Shown here piece after piece: positions 1 through 8,411 of a DNA stretch of 64,000 nucleotides. Numbering within the stretch: the stretch's first letter is position 1; each line of letters starts with the position of its first letter. The notes under the pieces are model-generated. The model made no database searches and was not told where the DNA came from. It worked only from the letters and a program-made list of their open reading frames with translations. The position numbers were made by a program, and so were the translations under genes. Source of the stretch: an uncultured Roseobacter sp. (GTDB lineage Bacteria > Pseudomonadota > Alphaproteobacteria > Rhodobacterales > Rhodobacteraceae); NCBI RefSeq assembly GCF_947495275.1, contig NZ_CANLYL010000005.1:1-64000 (forward strand), given 5' to 3'.

Positions 1-76
1 TGGGTCTCTTAATGGCCATCTCTGGTCCTCCACTTTCCTAACTATAGGGGCGGACCACTTCAAAGGGGGAGGCTCA
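1..76. mobile_element. Possible terminal fragment of an IS3-type insertion sequence
   Basis: The stretch ending at 76, read on the minus strand, begins TGAGCCTCCCCC and continues with TTGAAGTGGTCC. This resembles from memory the TG-starting terminal repeats of IS3-family elements in roseobacters. No transposase reading frame is visible because the window starts here, so this is only an edge fragment, and it could equally be ordinary intergenic DNA. Confidence 0.25.
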
Positions 77-537
77 GAATTGCTGCGTAAGCAATAGCTG
101 CAACTGCGTAAGACCGCTTTGTCCCGCTGACCCGTCATAGGACGCCAAAATCCAAGGTCTGCTTAGGGCTGAGCTGTGGTCATCTGACCAAAACCTTCAG
201 ATGTCGGCTGCGAGCCCACTTTGACTAATGCTGCGCGATCAATAGGCGGCAGCTATGTGCAGAGTGCGGTCATTGCCTAGCTATGCGAAAGGGTATTCAG
301 GACCTTTGCCAAAGTGTTCCCATGCTGTCAGGAAAAGCAGCCGTTGAGTCTCGACACAAGGGCGCTCACTTTTACATCAGAACAGCTTCGGAGGCCTCGT
401 TCTGCTCGGTTGGTTGGTTCCAATCGAATGATCGCATAGGTCGTTACATTCTAGGCATTCTATCGGGTCAATACGCCTACATGAAAACCTTGCCCGCCCT
501 TGTCTGCGCAGTTTCAGGAATAGTTGCAGTTATTGGA
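77..537. other. Non-coding stretch, nothing recognised
   Basis: About 460 bases lie between the possible IS end and the stop codon of the sugar ABC ATPase gene. An open frame on the plus strand (283-660) runs into the ATPase gene antisense and has no ribosome binding site or family resemblance. No RNA gene, repeat or terminator could be identified. Confidence 0.5.
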
Positions 538-1590
538 CTACAACCTTTCCCCATTTGCGTGAAAGATGTGGAAATCGTCATGATTGCACACCAATCCAAT
601 GGATTCGCCGAGCTGGGGCGATTGGCTCGCTGGGATTTGCAATGCAACTGCAGTGTTTAACCCGATATCAACAATCACAGTTCGTGAACCACCGTGAAAT
701 TCGTTTAGCGTTACACGCCCGGACAGCTGGCCCATTTCCGGCTCAACCAGCGACATACATTCGGGTCGGATGCCCAATTGGATTGCCTGCGGGTTTGCCA
801 TTTGCGGCATTGGAATCTCTTTGTGTCCGGGCAGCTTTATGCCTGTCCCAGTCAGGTCTGCCTGCATGATATTCATCTTTGGAGAGCCCAGGAATTGAGC
901 CACAAAGACATTTGCCGGATGATTATACAGCTCGGTCGGCAATCCGGTCTGCATGATCCGGCCGTCCTTCAGCACAACGATACGGTCTGCCAGTGTCATG
1001 GCCTCGATCTGGTCATGGGTGACGTAGATGGTCGTGGCATTCAGCGAACGGTGCAGGGCGGCGATTTCGACCCGGGTTTCGCCGCGTAGGGCCGCATCGA
1101 GATTTGAGAGTGGTTCATCAAACAAAAACGCAAGCGGTTCGCGGACAATGGCACGCCCGATGGCGACCCGCTGACGCTGTCCGCCGGACAATGCGGAAGG
1201 CTTGCGGTCAAGATAATCGCCCAGCTGAAGAATGCGCGCAGCATCGGCTATTTTTTCGGCGATCCGTTCTTCGGGCATCTTCGCTGTGCGCAATGCAAAG
1301 GCGATGTTGTCGCGCACGTTCATATGCGGGTAAAGCGCGTAGCTTTGAAACACCATCGCCAGTTGACGATCATAGGGTTCCAGGTTTGTGACGTCCCGTC
1401 CACCGATCATGATCCGCCCGGATGTCGCATCTTCAAGCCCGGCGATCAGGCGCAGAAGCGTTGATTTTCCGCACCCGGACGGCCCGACGAAAATACAGAA
1501 TTCCTGTTCCGCAATCGTCAGCGAGACGTCATGAATGACCTGAACGTCGCCAAAGGATTTGCTTAGATTCCTGATCTGGATTTCAGACAT
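538..1590 (-). CDS. Sugar ABC transporter ATP-binding protein (MalK/UgpC type)
   Basis: This is the ATPase that powers the carbohydrate importer encoded just upstream, on the cytoplasmic face of the membrane. The 350 residues show Walker A GPSGCGKST (about 36-44), the Q-loop glutamine (82), the signature LSGGQ (134-138), Walker B ending LFDEP (about 156-160) and a switch histidine in VTHDQ. A C-terminal region of about 110 residues fits the TOBE/regulatory domain of MalK-like ATPases. It starts three bases after the stop of the second permease and is the last gene of a leftward operon. The link to an N-acetylmannosamine-like substrate rests on the neighbouring nanK and nanE genes. Confidence 0.93.
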   Translation of the reverse strand: MSEIQIRNLSKSFGDVQVIHDVSLTIAEQEFCIFVGPSGCGKSTLLRLIAGLEDATSGRIMIGGRDVTNLEPYDRQLAMVFQSYALYPHMNVRDNIAFALRTAKMPEERIAEKIADAARILQLGDYLDRKPSALSGGQRQRVAIGRAIVREPLAFLFDEPLSNLDAALRGETRVEIAALHRSLNATTIYVTHDQIEAMTLADRIVVLKDGRIMQTGLPTELYNHPANVFVAQFLGSPKMNIMQADLTGTGIKLPGHKEIPMPQMANPQAIQLGIRPECMSLVEPEMGQLSGRVTLNEFHGGSRTVIVDIGLNTAVALQIPASQSPQLGESIGLVCNHDDFHIFHANGERL

Positions 1591-1593
1591 GAT

Positions 1594-2421
1594 TCACCCT
1601 TTTACAGCTCCTGCCACCATCGAGCCGGTAATCCGTCGATACATGATCAAACCCAGAAGAAGCGGCGGCAGCGCGGCGATGACCATTACAGCCGCCGCGA
1701 CCCCCCATTGAACACCGCCGCCGGAGGTTGCGAAAAAGAAGGATGCGCCGACGGTCATTGGCACCGCATCGCTGGTGGTCAGCATCAATCCAAACAGAAA
1801 TTCATTCCAGGCAGTGATGAAGCCAAATACGAATGTGGTGATCAGTGCAGGCCGGCACAGGGGCAGAACGACACGGAGCAGCAGCCGTCCGGTGCGTGCG
1901 CCATCCATGCGCGCGGCCTCCTCCAGTTCAAGCGGCAAATCGGCGATCGCATTGACCAGCAACATCAGGGTCAATGGCAGATTCACGATGGCAAGAATCA
2001 GCCCCAGGCCCAATCGCGTATCAAGCAGGCCGACGGTTGCATACATCAGATAAATCGGGATCGCGAATATGATTAGGGGCAGCGCACGCAGGTTGACGAT
2101 GGCCGGGAACAGTATGCTGCGGCCATAACCGCGCCGGACCATCGGCCAGGCCAGCGGAAATGCAACGATCATCGGCAGAATCGCCCCGATCAACGCTGCC
2201 ACCAGCGAATTCCACAGATAGTCGTAAACGTTCAAGCGATCACTGATGGTCAACACCGTCGCAAAGTTTTCCAGCGTCGGCGCCTCGATCCAAAGCGATG
2301 GGTTGAGATTAACCTCTCTGGGGCCTTTGAAGGCCGTTGCGAAGGTGGCAATCACCGGAAAGTTCATGACGAAAGCGGCAATTATGAAAACGATCCATCG
2401 CGGACCGATGCGGCGTTTCAT
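1594..2421 (-). CDS. Sugar ABC transporter permease (MalG type)
   Basis: Inner-membrane permease of a carbohydrate ABC importer, about 275 residues with some six hydrophobic segments. The cytoplasmic coupling loop is readable as EAARMDGA followed by P-rich sequence, the EAA motif that docks on the ATPase. I chose the start at MKRRIG, whose ATG overlaps the stop of the preceding permease gene in an ATGA arrangement. An in-frame start 24 bases further upstream is possible but would lie inside that gene. It pairs with the MalF-type permease upstream. Confidence 0.9.
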   Translation of the reverse strand: MKRRIGPRWIVFIIAAFVMNFPVIATFATAFKGPREVNLNPSLWIEAPTLENFATVLTISDRLNVYDYLWNSLVAALIGAILPMIVAFPLAWPMVRRGYGRSILFPAIVNLRALPLIIFAIPIYLMYATVGLLDTRLGLGLILAIVNLPLTLMLLVNAIADLPLELEEAARMDGARTGRLLLRVVLPLCRPALITTFVFGFITAWNEFLFGLMLTTSDAVPMTVGASFFFATSGGGVQWGVAAAVMVIAALPPLLLGLIMYRRITGSMVAGAVKG

Positions 2422-3284
2422 CGTGACGCTCTCCGCAGCAGCCACTGGGCGACTGACAGAACGACAAAGGCAGAAACAAACAACAGGATTGCCGCGGCCA
2501 TTGATTTGCCAATCTCTCCGCGGCGCAAAAACGTCTCGAATATATAAATCGACATCGATGTCGTGGACCCGCCCGGCCCGGAACCAACCAAGGTGTAGAT
2601 ATTGTCAAATACCCGGAACCCGTCGATAAAGCGGATGAATACTGCCACGAATAACGTCGGCAACATCAGCGGGAATTCGATCTTCCAGAACAACCGCCAC
2701 GGCCGTGTGCCATCAACGGTCGCGGCCTCACGAATTTCCTGGGGAATGGATTGATAGGCGGTCAGAAACAGCAAGAAGGCGAAGGGTGTCCATTGCAGGG
2801 TTTCTGCAAGGATCACGGTGGTGAACACATTCTTCGGGCTCAGAAAAGCGGGGGAGGACCCAATCCAGCTGTAAAGGTAATAGGGTATAGGCCCTGCAAA
2901 CTCGTTCAGGATCAGCCGATACATCAGCCCCATCATCGCAGGGGCGACAATCATCGGAATGATAAGGATCGCAACAACCCACGAATGTTTCTGGATCAGC
3001 GGCGCAAGATAGACGGCCAGCGCCAGCCCAAGCGCGCATTCCAGAACTGCCGTTATCGTGCCGAAGCGTAACGAAAACCAGGCCGCCTGCCAAAAGGTCT
3101 TGTCGGCGGTCACGTCGCGAAAATTCTGCAATCCCGAAAACTCGGGCGATCTGAGCGTTTCGAAGCTGGTTTCGGAAAAGCCGTAAGTCAGGCTCAGGAT
3201 GACCGGAAAACCAAGGATCGCCAAAAGAAACAGGCTCGTCGGGCTGGCCAGCACGGCGTTTTCTAGCTTGTATTTTTTTACCAT
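2418..3284 (-). CDS. Sugar ABC transporter permease (MalF type)
   Basis: First of the two permease subunits, 288 residues. A short basic start (MVKKYK) is followed by a hydrophobic segment at about 14-34 and five further segments. The EAA loop reads EAATVDGTRPWR near residue 195. It lies 64 bases downstream of the binding-protein gene, with a strong hairpin in the gap, and its end overlaps the next permease by four bases. It lacks the extra periplasmic P2 domain of enterobacterial MalF, as is usual for CUT1 permeases of this length. Confidence 0.9.
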   Translation of the reverse strand: MVKKYKLENAVLASPTSLFLLAILGFPVILSLTYGFSETSFETLRSPEFSGLQNFRDVTADKTFWQAAWFSLRFGTITAVLECALGLALAVYLAPLIQKHSWVVAILIIPMIVAPAMMGLMYRLILNEFAGPIPYYLYSWIGSSPAFLSPKNVFTTVILAETLQWTPFAFLLFLTAYQSIPQEIREAATVDGTRPWRLFWKIEFPLMLPTLFVAVFIRFIDGFRVFDNIYTLVGSGPGGSTTSMSIYIFETFLRRGEIGKSMAAAILLFVSAFVVLSVAQWLLRRASR

Positions 3285-3306
3285 GCCCGCGTGCCCTAAT
3301 CAGAAT

Positions 3307-3339
3307 GGAACGCGGCAACGCTATCAGCCGCCGCGTTCC
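3307..3339 (-). promoter_or_regulatory. Intercistronic hairpin between binding-protein and permease genes
   Basis: Perfect 10-bp inverted repeat GGAACGCGGC / GCCGCGTTCC with a 13-base loop, starting ten bases after the stop of the solute-binding-protein gene. There is no U-tract, so it does not look like a terminator. Such hairpins are known (for example after malE) to protect the upstream message from 3' exonucleases and raise binding protein relative to permease. That role is inferred here. Confidence 0.6.
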
Positions 3340-3348
3340 GGATAGTGT

Positions 3349-4650
3349 TTACTTCAGAAGCTCGGTCATCGCGGCGGTTGTGTTACCCAGCGCCGTGTCG
3401 AGGTCTTGCGTTCCGGCCCAGAAGCCCGTGAACTCTTTGGCCTGTGCTTCATAGACGGACAGCGCATTGGCCGAGGTTCCGCCGTTCATCACAAACCCAT
3501 AGGTCGAGGCGTAATCGCCCGATTGCACCAGATCGGGCCGATCATCGGCAAGTTTTGCCGCAGTGGCGCTTGCCAATCCCGGCGCACCACCAGCCTTGGC
3601 ATAGGCGATGGCGGCCTCTTCGGTTGACAACCACTGCAGGAACGCGATTGCGCCGTCTTTGTTGGTCGCGGCCGCGTTCAGACCCAGGCCCAGCCCGTGA
3701 ATATGAGTGAACCGACCTTCGGGGCCGGATGGCGGCGCAAAAGTTCCCGTGTCCGGCTGCGCGCCGGTCAGATCATTTGCGGCGGCGTTCCATTGCACCA
3801 TCGCAGCGACCTGGCCCGAAGAATAGGCCGCGTTGGCTTCTGCGTATTCATACGAAGTGGAATCAGGGGGTGTTGCGCCCAGTTCGAACAGTTTGTTGGC
3901 CATCGACAGTGCGGTTCTGTAAGCCTCGCTATCCACGGTGATGTTGCCGTCGGCATCCATCCAGTCGGCACCATAGCTGCGCGGCCATGAATGAAAGACC
4001 ATCATGTTGAACAACAGGTTCTTGGCCTGAATCACCGTCCCGTAACGCGTCGGGCTGTCGGGGTTCACCGATTGCGAGAAATACAGCGCGTTGGCGACAA
4101 AGTCCAGCCAGCTCCAGTCTTCCGGTGACTTTGGCGCCAGCGCCTCGCCCAGATGCTCTTGCGCGATCTCGGTATATTTTGCCTTGGCCGCATCGTCGGC
4201 CATCAGGGCGTCGATCAGGTCGGTGCGATAATAGAGGAAGTGGAGCGACAGATCTGTTGGCACGCCGTATTGAGCCCCCTCAAACTGCATGGTTTTCAGC
4301 ACGGTATCGCCAAAGACCGCGCCCGCCTCATCCGAAAGGGGAATTGGCTCCAGAAACGGCGCGTATTTCCCAATCGAATAGGTCGCCAGCAAATTGGCGT
4401 CAAAAGCGGTGCTGCCTGCGGCCAGATCCACCTGCAATTTGTCAAAGAACCCATCGCGAGAGGTGAACAGCAACTCAACCTTGTCATCGTCGGCAACCTC
4501 TGCCCTGGCGTTGTACATTTCCGCTGCTGCCCGCAGTGCGGTTTCTTCCGGGCCGCCGGGCCAGCCCAGAACGGTGACTTCGGCATGTACCGCCCCGGTA
4601 AGAAGCGATGACAGCGCGGTGACGCCCAGTAGTTTTGCAGTCAATTTCAT
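3349..4650 (-). CDS. Sugar ABC transporter solute-binding protein
   Basis: Periplasmic binding protein of 433 residues that presents the sugar to the two permeases downstream. It has a Sec signal peptide (MKLTAKLLG..., cleavage after VHA near residue 23). The mature part follows the family 1 extracellular binding-protein pattern (VTVLGWPGGPEE at the N-terminus, later GLGLGLNAAATNKDGAIAFL). A GGGAG ribosome binding site lies eight bases before the ATG. The gene follows nanK by 12 bases, so transporter and catabolic genes are one operon. The ligand is not readable from sequence; ManNAc or a related amino sugar is the contextual guess. Confidence 0.9.
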   Translation of the reverse strand: MKLTAKLLGVTALSSLLTGAVHAEVTVLGWPGGPEETALRAAAEMYNARAEVADDDKVELLFTSRDGFFDKLQVDLAAGSTAFDANLLATYSIGKYAPFLEPIPLSDEAGAVFGDTVLKTMQFEGAQYGVPTDLSLHFLYYRTDLIDALMADDAAKAKYTEIAQEHLGEALAPKSPEDWSWLDFVANALYFSQSVNPDSPTRYGTVIQAKNLLFNMMVFHSWPRSYGADWMDADGNITVDSEAYRTALSMANKLFELGATPPDSTSYEYAEANAAYSSGQVAAMVQWNAAANDLTGAQPDTGTFAPPSGPEGRFTHIHGLGLGLNAAATNKDGAIAFLQWLSTEEAAIAYAKAGGAPGLASATAAKLADDRPDLVQSGDYASTYGFVMNGGTSANALSVYEAQAKEFTGFWAGTQDLDTALGNTTAAMTELLK

Positions 4651-4662
4651 GGTGATAGCTCC

Positions 4663-5508
4663 CTAAGTAGTTTTTGCATTGTGCAGTGCCGCAATGCCCA
4701 AAACACCCGCGTTGGCACCAAGCGCGGCAGGACGAAGTTCAGGTTGCAAGTCCAACCTCAACCTTCTGAGATGTGATTTCACGCGATTCAGATAGTTCGG
4801 CACCAAACCGATGCCCCCACCGATCACGATGTGCGCAGGATCAAGGGTAAGCTTGATATCAGCGCAAAGCGCGGCGACCCCCTGGGCCGAAGAATCAAAG
4901 ATACCCTCGGCCCAGGGCACACCGGTTTCGGCCTGTTCGAAGATCTCCGGTACGACCAGATTGTGACCAAGCGCGCGCGCCTGCCGTTCCATCGCTTTGC
5001 CCGATACCCTGTCTTCCAGACGTTCGCCGGTGATGCGACGTGTTTGCCCGAAATGTCCCGCCAGCCCGTTTGCGCCTGTTAACAGTCGACCATCCGCGAC
5101 GATACCTCCGCCGACACCAGTTGAGATTGTGAGGAACACCATGTCCGACCCCATATCGGCCGCGAACACGAATTCGCCATATGCTGCGGCCTGGGCATCG
5201 TTTGCCAAAACAGGCACATGCCCGAACATACCCGCCACCCGATCCGACAACGGATACTTGCCCTCAATGTTCAGGATCTTGTCGTTCAGTGCCGACCAAA
5301 ACCCATCTGCTATGCGACCGGTCACCGCCAAGGCGACGCCATTATATAGCCCGTCCCAATCGCTAACATGGTCGCGAATGTTTTCGAGCAATTGATCGGG
5401 CGTCGCAGCCCTGCTGGTGGAAAAGGCGCGTGTGTCGCGCAAATGCCCACCATCTGCCAGCGCTACCAGAGTTTTAGTGCCTCCAAGGTCGACTGCAAGA
5501 ACCGTCAT
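4663..5508 (-). CDS. nanK: ROK-family kinase, probable N-acetylmannosamine kinase
   Basis: Predicted to phosphorylate N-acetylmannosamine to ManNAc-6-phosphate in the cytoplasm, feeding the NanE epimerase encoded immediately before it (ATGA overlap). Visible are the phosphate-binding DLGGTKT (7-13), the catalytic aspartate in LANDAQAAAYGE (about 103) and STGVGGGIV. Unusually, the zinc-binding CxCGxxGCxE block of ROK proteins is absent: the region after GLAGHFGQ reads RRITGERLEDRVSGKAM, with no cysteine. Some bacterial NanK enzymes are known to lack this site. The assignment rests on the NanE partner, and another amino sugar kinase is possible. Confidence 0.78.
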   Translation of the reverse strand: MTVLAVDLGGTKTLVALADGGHLRDTRAFSTSRAATPDQLLENIRDHVSDWDGLYNGVALAVTGRIADGFWSALNDKILNIEGKYPLSDRVAGMFGHVPVLANDAQAAAYGEFVFAADMGSDMVFLTISTGVGGGIVADGRLLTGANGLAGHFGQTRRITGERLEDRVSGKAMERQARALGHNLVVPEIFEQAETGVPWAEGIFDSSAQGVAALCADIKLTLDPAHIVIGGGIGLVPNYLNRVKSHLRRLRLDLQPELRPAALGANAGVLGIAALHNAKTT

Positions 5509-6197
5509 TGCTTGCCATCCCTGCGCGCGATTGCAGCATGGATATCGCGCGCAAACCAGGACGTTATGTGTTCCGGACGCGTAATGGCCGAGCCGACGAC
5601 CACAGCATCGGCACCCGCAGCCACGGCCTGCGCGGCCAGATCGGGCCGGTTGTAACGCCCTTCGGCCACGACAAACTTGCCAAGCTTTGCGGCGGATCGA
5701 ACCAACGCAATATCTGGTTCTGACGGAACCGAGGCGTCAACATAGCCTGCCATCGTCGTCCCAAGAAGCGCGCATCCTAGCCGTGCTGCTTCGTGCATTT
5801 CATCACAGTTCGAACAATCCGCCATGGCCAGTTTCCCGTGCCCGTGGATGGCATTTGCCAGAGCCTCGCATGATACGGGTCGCACCCTATCCGTTGCGTC
5901 AAAGGCAATAATGTCAGCGCCCGCACGGGCCATCGCATTGACGTCCTCGATCGTCGAGGTGATGCGAACCGCCGTATCGGGACGGTCGCTTTTAATCAGC
6001 CCGATAATCGGCACATCAGCGACGTCGCGAACGGCACGCAGATTGTCAGCCCCTTCAATGCGAAGCCCGCAAGCACCACCCGCCAAAGCGGCAAGTGCAA
6101 AACGCGCAGCGATGTCCGGCTGATCAAGCGGGCCGTTTGAGACCGGCTGGCATGAAACGACGAGGCCTTGGCTGAGCTGTTTCAAAATCTGATGCAC
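5505..6197 (-). CDS. nanE: N-acetylmannosamine-6-phosphate 2-epimerase
   Basis: Converts ManNAc-6-phosphate to GlcNAc-6-phosphate, a TIM-barrel enzyme. The sequence shows LVVSCQPVSNGPLD near the start, GLIKSD with the expected catalytic lysine, ADIIAFDAT, and VAEGRYNRP with the expected acidic residue. I prefer the GTG start (VHQILKQ), preceded by GGGGGAC at good spacing. The in-frame ATG 33 bases upstream sits only a few bases from an operator-like repeat and lacks a good ribosome site. It is first in the leftward operon. No nanA lyase lies in the window, so free ManNAc rather than sialic acid may be the substrate. Confidence 0.88.
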   Translation of the reverse strand: MHQILKQLSQGLVVSCQPVSNGPLDQPDIAARFALAALAGGACGLRIEGADNLRAVRDVADVPIIGLIKSDRPDTAVRITSTIEDVNAMARAGADIIAFDATDRVRPVSCEALANAIHGHGKLAMADCSNCDEMHEAARLGCALLGTTMAGYVDASVPSEPDIALVRSAAKLGKFVVAEGRYNRPDLAAQAVAAGADAVVVGSAITRPEHITSWFARDIHAAIARRDGKQ

Positions 6198-6233
6198 GTG
6201 GCGTCCCCCATGCCTATCAGACAACACCACTTA

Positions 6234-6267
6234 CATACCAGCAGTCAATGATCGCAAAGCTGGTATG
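6234..6267. promoter_or_regulatory. Probable GntR operator upstream of nanE (inverted repeat)
   Basis: Two 9-bp arms, CATACCAGC (6234-6242) and GCTGGTATG (6259-6267), form a perfect inverted repeat with a 16-base spacer. It sits just before the first gene of the sugar operon and downstream of the gntR gene. A third copy of GCTGGTATG lies upstream of gntR. GGTAT-type half sites are known for regulators of sialic acid and amino sugar genes, so binding by the adjacent GntR protein is the natural inference. Confidence 0.55.
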
Positions 6268-6341
6268 GACCAAAGTGATCGCGTGGCCCTAGCGGTATTG
6301 AGCTAACAGCCAATTCCGGCGACGGTCAGACATGGCAAAGC

Positions 6342-7106
6342 CTACATCAGCTGACCACTACTGAGGTCCGAGACGAAGTCATATCGTTCGCCGTGATACC
6401 GCGTTTCAGTGAATTCGACAGTGCGCCCATCTGCCAGAAAGCAGCGTCTTTCGATGATAAGCAATGGCTGTCCAACATCGCTGTCTAGGGCGTCAGCTTC
6501 GGCGCGGGTCATCACCCCGGCCCGGATCCGCTGAACCCCTCGCGAGGGCGCATAGCCCGCATTTCTAAGTGCTTCATAAAGCGAGTCCCGGACCAGTTCG
6601 TGGCTGTGAAGAAAAGCCTGCGGGACCGTTGCACGTTCGAAGGCAATGGGTAGATTGTCGGCAAAGCGAATGCGGACCAGTCGAACAATCTGATCGGTCG
6701 TTGAAACCCCCAGCGCCATAGACTCGCTGGGGGTCGGTAATGCCACCTGACGCAGAAGCCATTTTTGCCCCGGTTTGGCCCCTCGGGCGCGAAGTTCCTC
6801 AGAAAACCCTGTTATTGTCGACAGGGTTTTTTCGACCCGGGGCGTTATGGAGCTGCGTGCGCCCTGACGTCGCTTCAACAACCCGCTTGCCGCCAGATCA
6901 TCAAGTGCGCGCCGCACTGTGACACGGCTGACGTTCAAATGGCTGGCCAGTCTCCGTTCACTCGGGAGGACACCTTTGGCACCCAGAACGCCGACGTTCA
7001 CAGCCTCGGCCAAAGCGCCAGACACCCTTTGGTACAAAGGCGATGTGCTGTCTTTGCGATCAAGATACTCGATCAGAAAATCGATTGTTGGATCGGTCCT
7101 CGCCAT
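6342..7106 (-). CDS. GntR-family transcriptional regulator with UTRA domain
   Basis: Likely local repressor of the sugar operon, about 254 residues. The N-terminal winged helix is readable as LPSERRLASHLNVSRVTVRRALDDLAASGLLKRRQGA (residues about 47-84). The rest matches the UTRA effector domain of the HutC/DasR subfamily, including EELRARG near residue 103 and the closing FTETRYHGERYDF. I start at ATG 7106, which follows CGGGGG by five bases; a GTG two codons upstream is the alternative. UTRA regulators usually sense a phosphorylated sugar, here plausibly ManNAc-6-P or GlcNAc-6-P. Confidence 0.85.
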   Translation of the reverse strand: MARTDPTIDFLIEYLDRKDSTSPLYQRVSGALAEAVNVGVLGAKGVLPSERRLASHLNVSRVTVRRALDDLAASGLLKRRQGARSSITPRVEKTLSTITGFSEELRARGAKPGQKWLLRQVALPTPSESMALGVSTTDQIVRLVRIRFADNLPIAFERATVPQAFLHSHELVRDSLYEALRNAGYAPSRGVQRIRAGVMTRAEADALDSDVGQPLLIIERRCFLADGRTVEFTETRYHGERYDFVSDLSSGQLM

Positions 7107-7143
7107 ACGCACCCCCGTTTTCTCGGGTATGCTTCAAGAGCCA

Positions 7144-7152
7144 GCTGGTATG
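7144..7152. promoter_or_regulatory. Third copy of the GCTGGTATG motif upstream of gntR
   Basis: GCTGGTATG lies about 38 bases upstream of the gntR start and is identical to one arm of the repeat before nanE. A weaker inverse relative (GCTACCAGC) follows near 7190. The placement fits autoregulation by the GntR protein. Confidence 0.45.
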
Positions 7153-8049
7153 CAAGAAGTTTGGTTTGCAAAGAGATCAAACGCTACCAGCGTCGTATTG
7201 GGCGCAATTTGGCGATGCCGTGCATCGCTCTAAGAGCTCTCAATAAACGTCCGCTTTCTTGAATGGACGGCCTCTTTTTGTCGGCTCAGAAATGGGCTAA
7301 CTATCCGCCCATGGTGTCCGAAGTTTACGACCGATTTGGGCAGGGAGCGGTCAACCGCAAATTAGATTGCAACGGCAGTTTAGTCCGCACACCCGTTAGA
7401 GCAGTCCGTGGATTGAATGTCTCCTCCGGGCTGGTGGCGGTCGTTCTCTGAGCGAGGCATGAATGTCGGTTGAGGGCCGAAGTGAGAACTTGATGCATCT
7501 CCATACCAAACCAACTTCAAGACAGTACAGACTTCGCGATTGCCGTTAAAACTAGTCAAAAAATCCCGACGGATTTTTCCAAGGCCCTATCTAATGACCT
7601 AAGCGTGCCAGCTTCCCCCATAGGCCCTCTCTTCGCTGCGCCTCCGCTGCACTTAGGTCGGTTTTCTTAAGCATTGCAAACATATCAATGTCGTTGAAGT
7701 CACGATGAAGAGTTGCAAGAGTGCCGGTTATGTGCGACCTACAAAGTACTGACAACACTAGACATCTGATGCTTTGGGTGGATGTGACGTCGGTGGATGT
7801 CTGTGCATTGATACGCACGCAGTCTATGGCAAGGCGCTTCGTTTACGCCGAAGATGTCGGGAGTTCGAGCCTCTCACGACCCACCATCTCCCTCTGCTTT
7901 GTATCTATTTTATGCAACCGGCATAATTTCGCCGATGCAGCAATTTGATACAAAAGAGTATTTCACTCTTTGATTAGCACATGCGACCTGTGCCTCTTCT
8001 TGAAAGGGCGGGATATAAGTCCTTACGATGAGTAATGAGGGGACGCCAG
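7153..8049. other. Long non-coding stretch, no gene recognised
   Basis: About 900 bases without a convincing gene. Short open frames exist on both strands (for example a 75-codon frame at 7591-7818 on the minus strand), but they lack ribosome sites and recognisable motifs. The DNA may be a decayed region between the sugar cluster and the next genes. Confidence 0.5.
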
Positions 8050-8349
8050 ATGGACAACTTCAAGGGATCTGTGGCGGAGCTGCAAGAGATCGACGCGAGC
8101 GCGCCGGAAACTGGCGACGTGCCATTTGCGGATCATTTGGAGAAGTTTCCTGAGCCGGAGCGCGCTGGTCAGGCCCTTCGCCTTGCTGCGCAGCTGGTTG
8201 AATTCTCTGCCTATGAGATCGCCGGGAAACACACCGCATCCTACGTTGCCGAGCTGATCAATTGCGCGGCCAAAATCGAGCGGTCGTCGTCAGAGGTTCT
8301 GGAGATATTCAGCGGACCTGAAAATCTTCCCTTGCGCCGGGTGCAATAG
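8050..8349 (+). CDS. Hypothetical protein, first of two related small proteins
   Basis: A 99-residue acidic protein of unknown function. The start at MDNFKGSV follows GAGGGG at good spacing; an ATG five codons upstream is less well placed. The central part (LRLAAQLVEFSAYEIA...VAELINCAAKIE) is predicted helical and matches the same region of the protein at 8635-8910 (shared pattern LAAQ-x2-E-x2-AYE, then V-x-E-x-I and AA). No signal peptide, membrane segment or known domain is visible. The two genes probably arose by duplication. Confidence 0.65.
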   Translation: MDNFKGSVAELQEIDASAPETGDVPFADHLEKFPEPERAGQALRLAAQLVEFSAYEIAGKHTASYVAELINCAAKIERSSSEVLEIFSGPENLPLRRVQ

Positions 8350-8411
8350 TCTAAACTGGATCATTTTTACCGCTATGCGTGTTAAAATGTCTCAGGTGAA
8401 CTACCATAAGT

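Noticed and set aside
283-660. Plus-strand frame of 125 codons near the left edge
   Set aside because: Overlaps the sugar ABC ATPase end antisense, with no ribosome site and no recognisable motif.
7591-7818. Minus-strand frame of 75 codons in the long empty stretch
   Set aside because: No ribosome site, no family resemblance, and surrounded by non-coding sequence.
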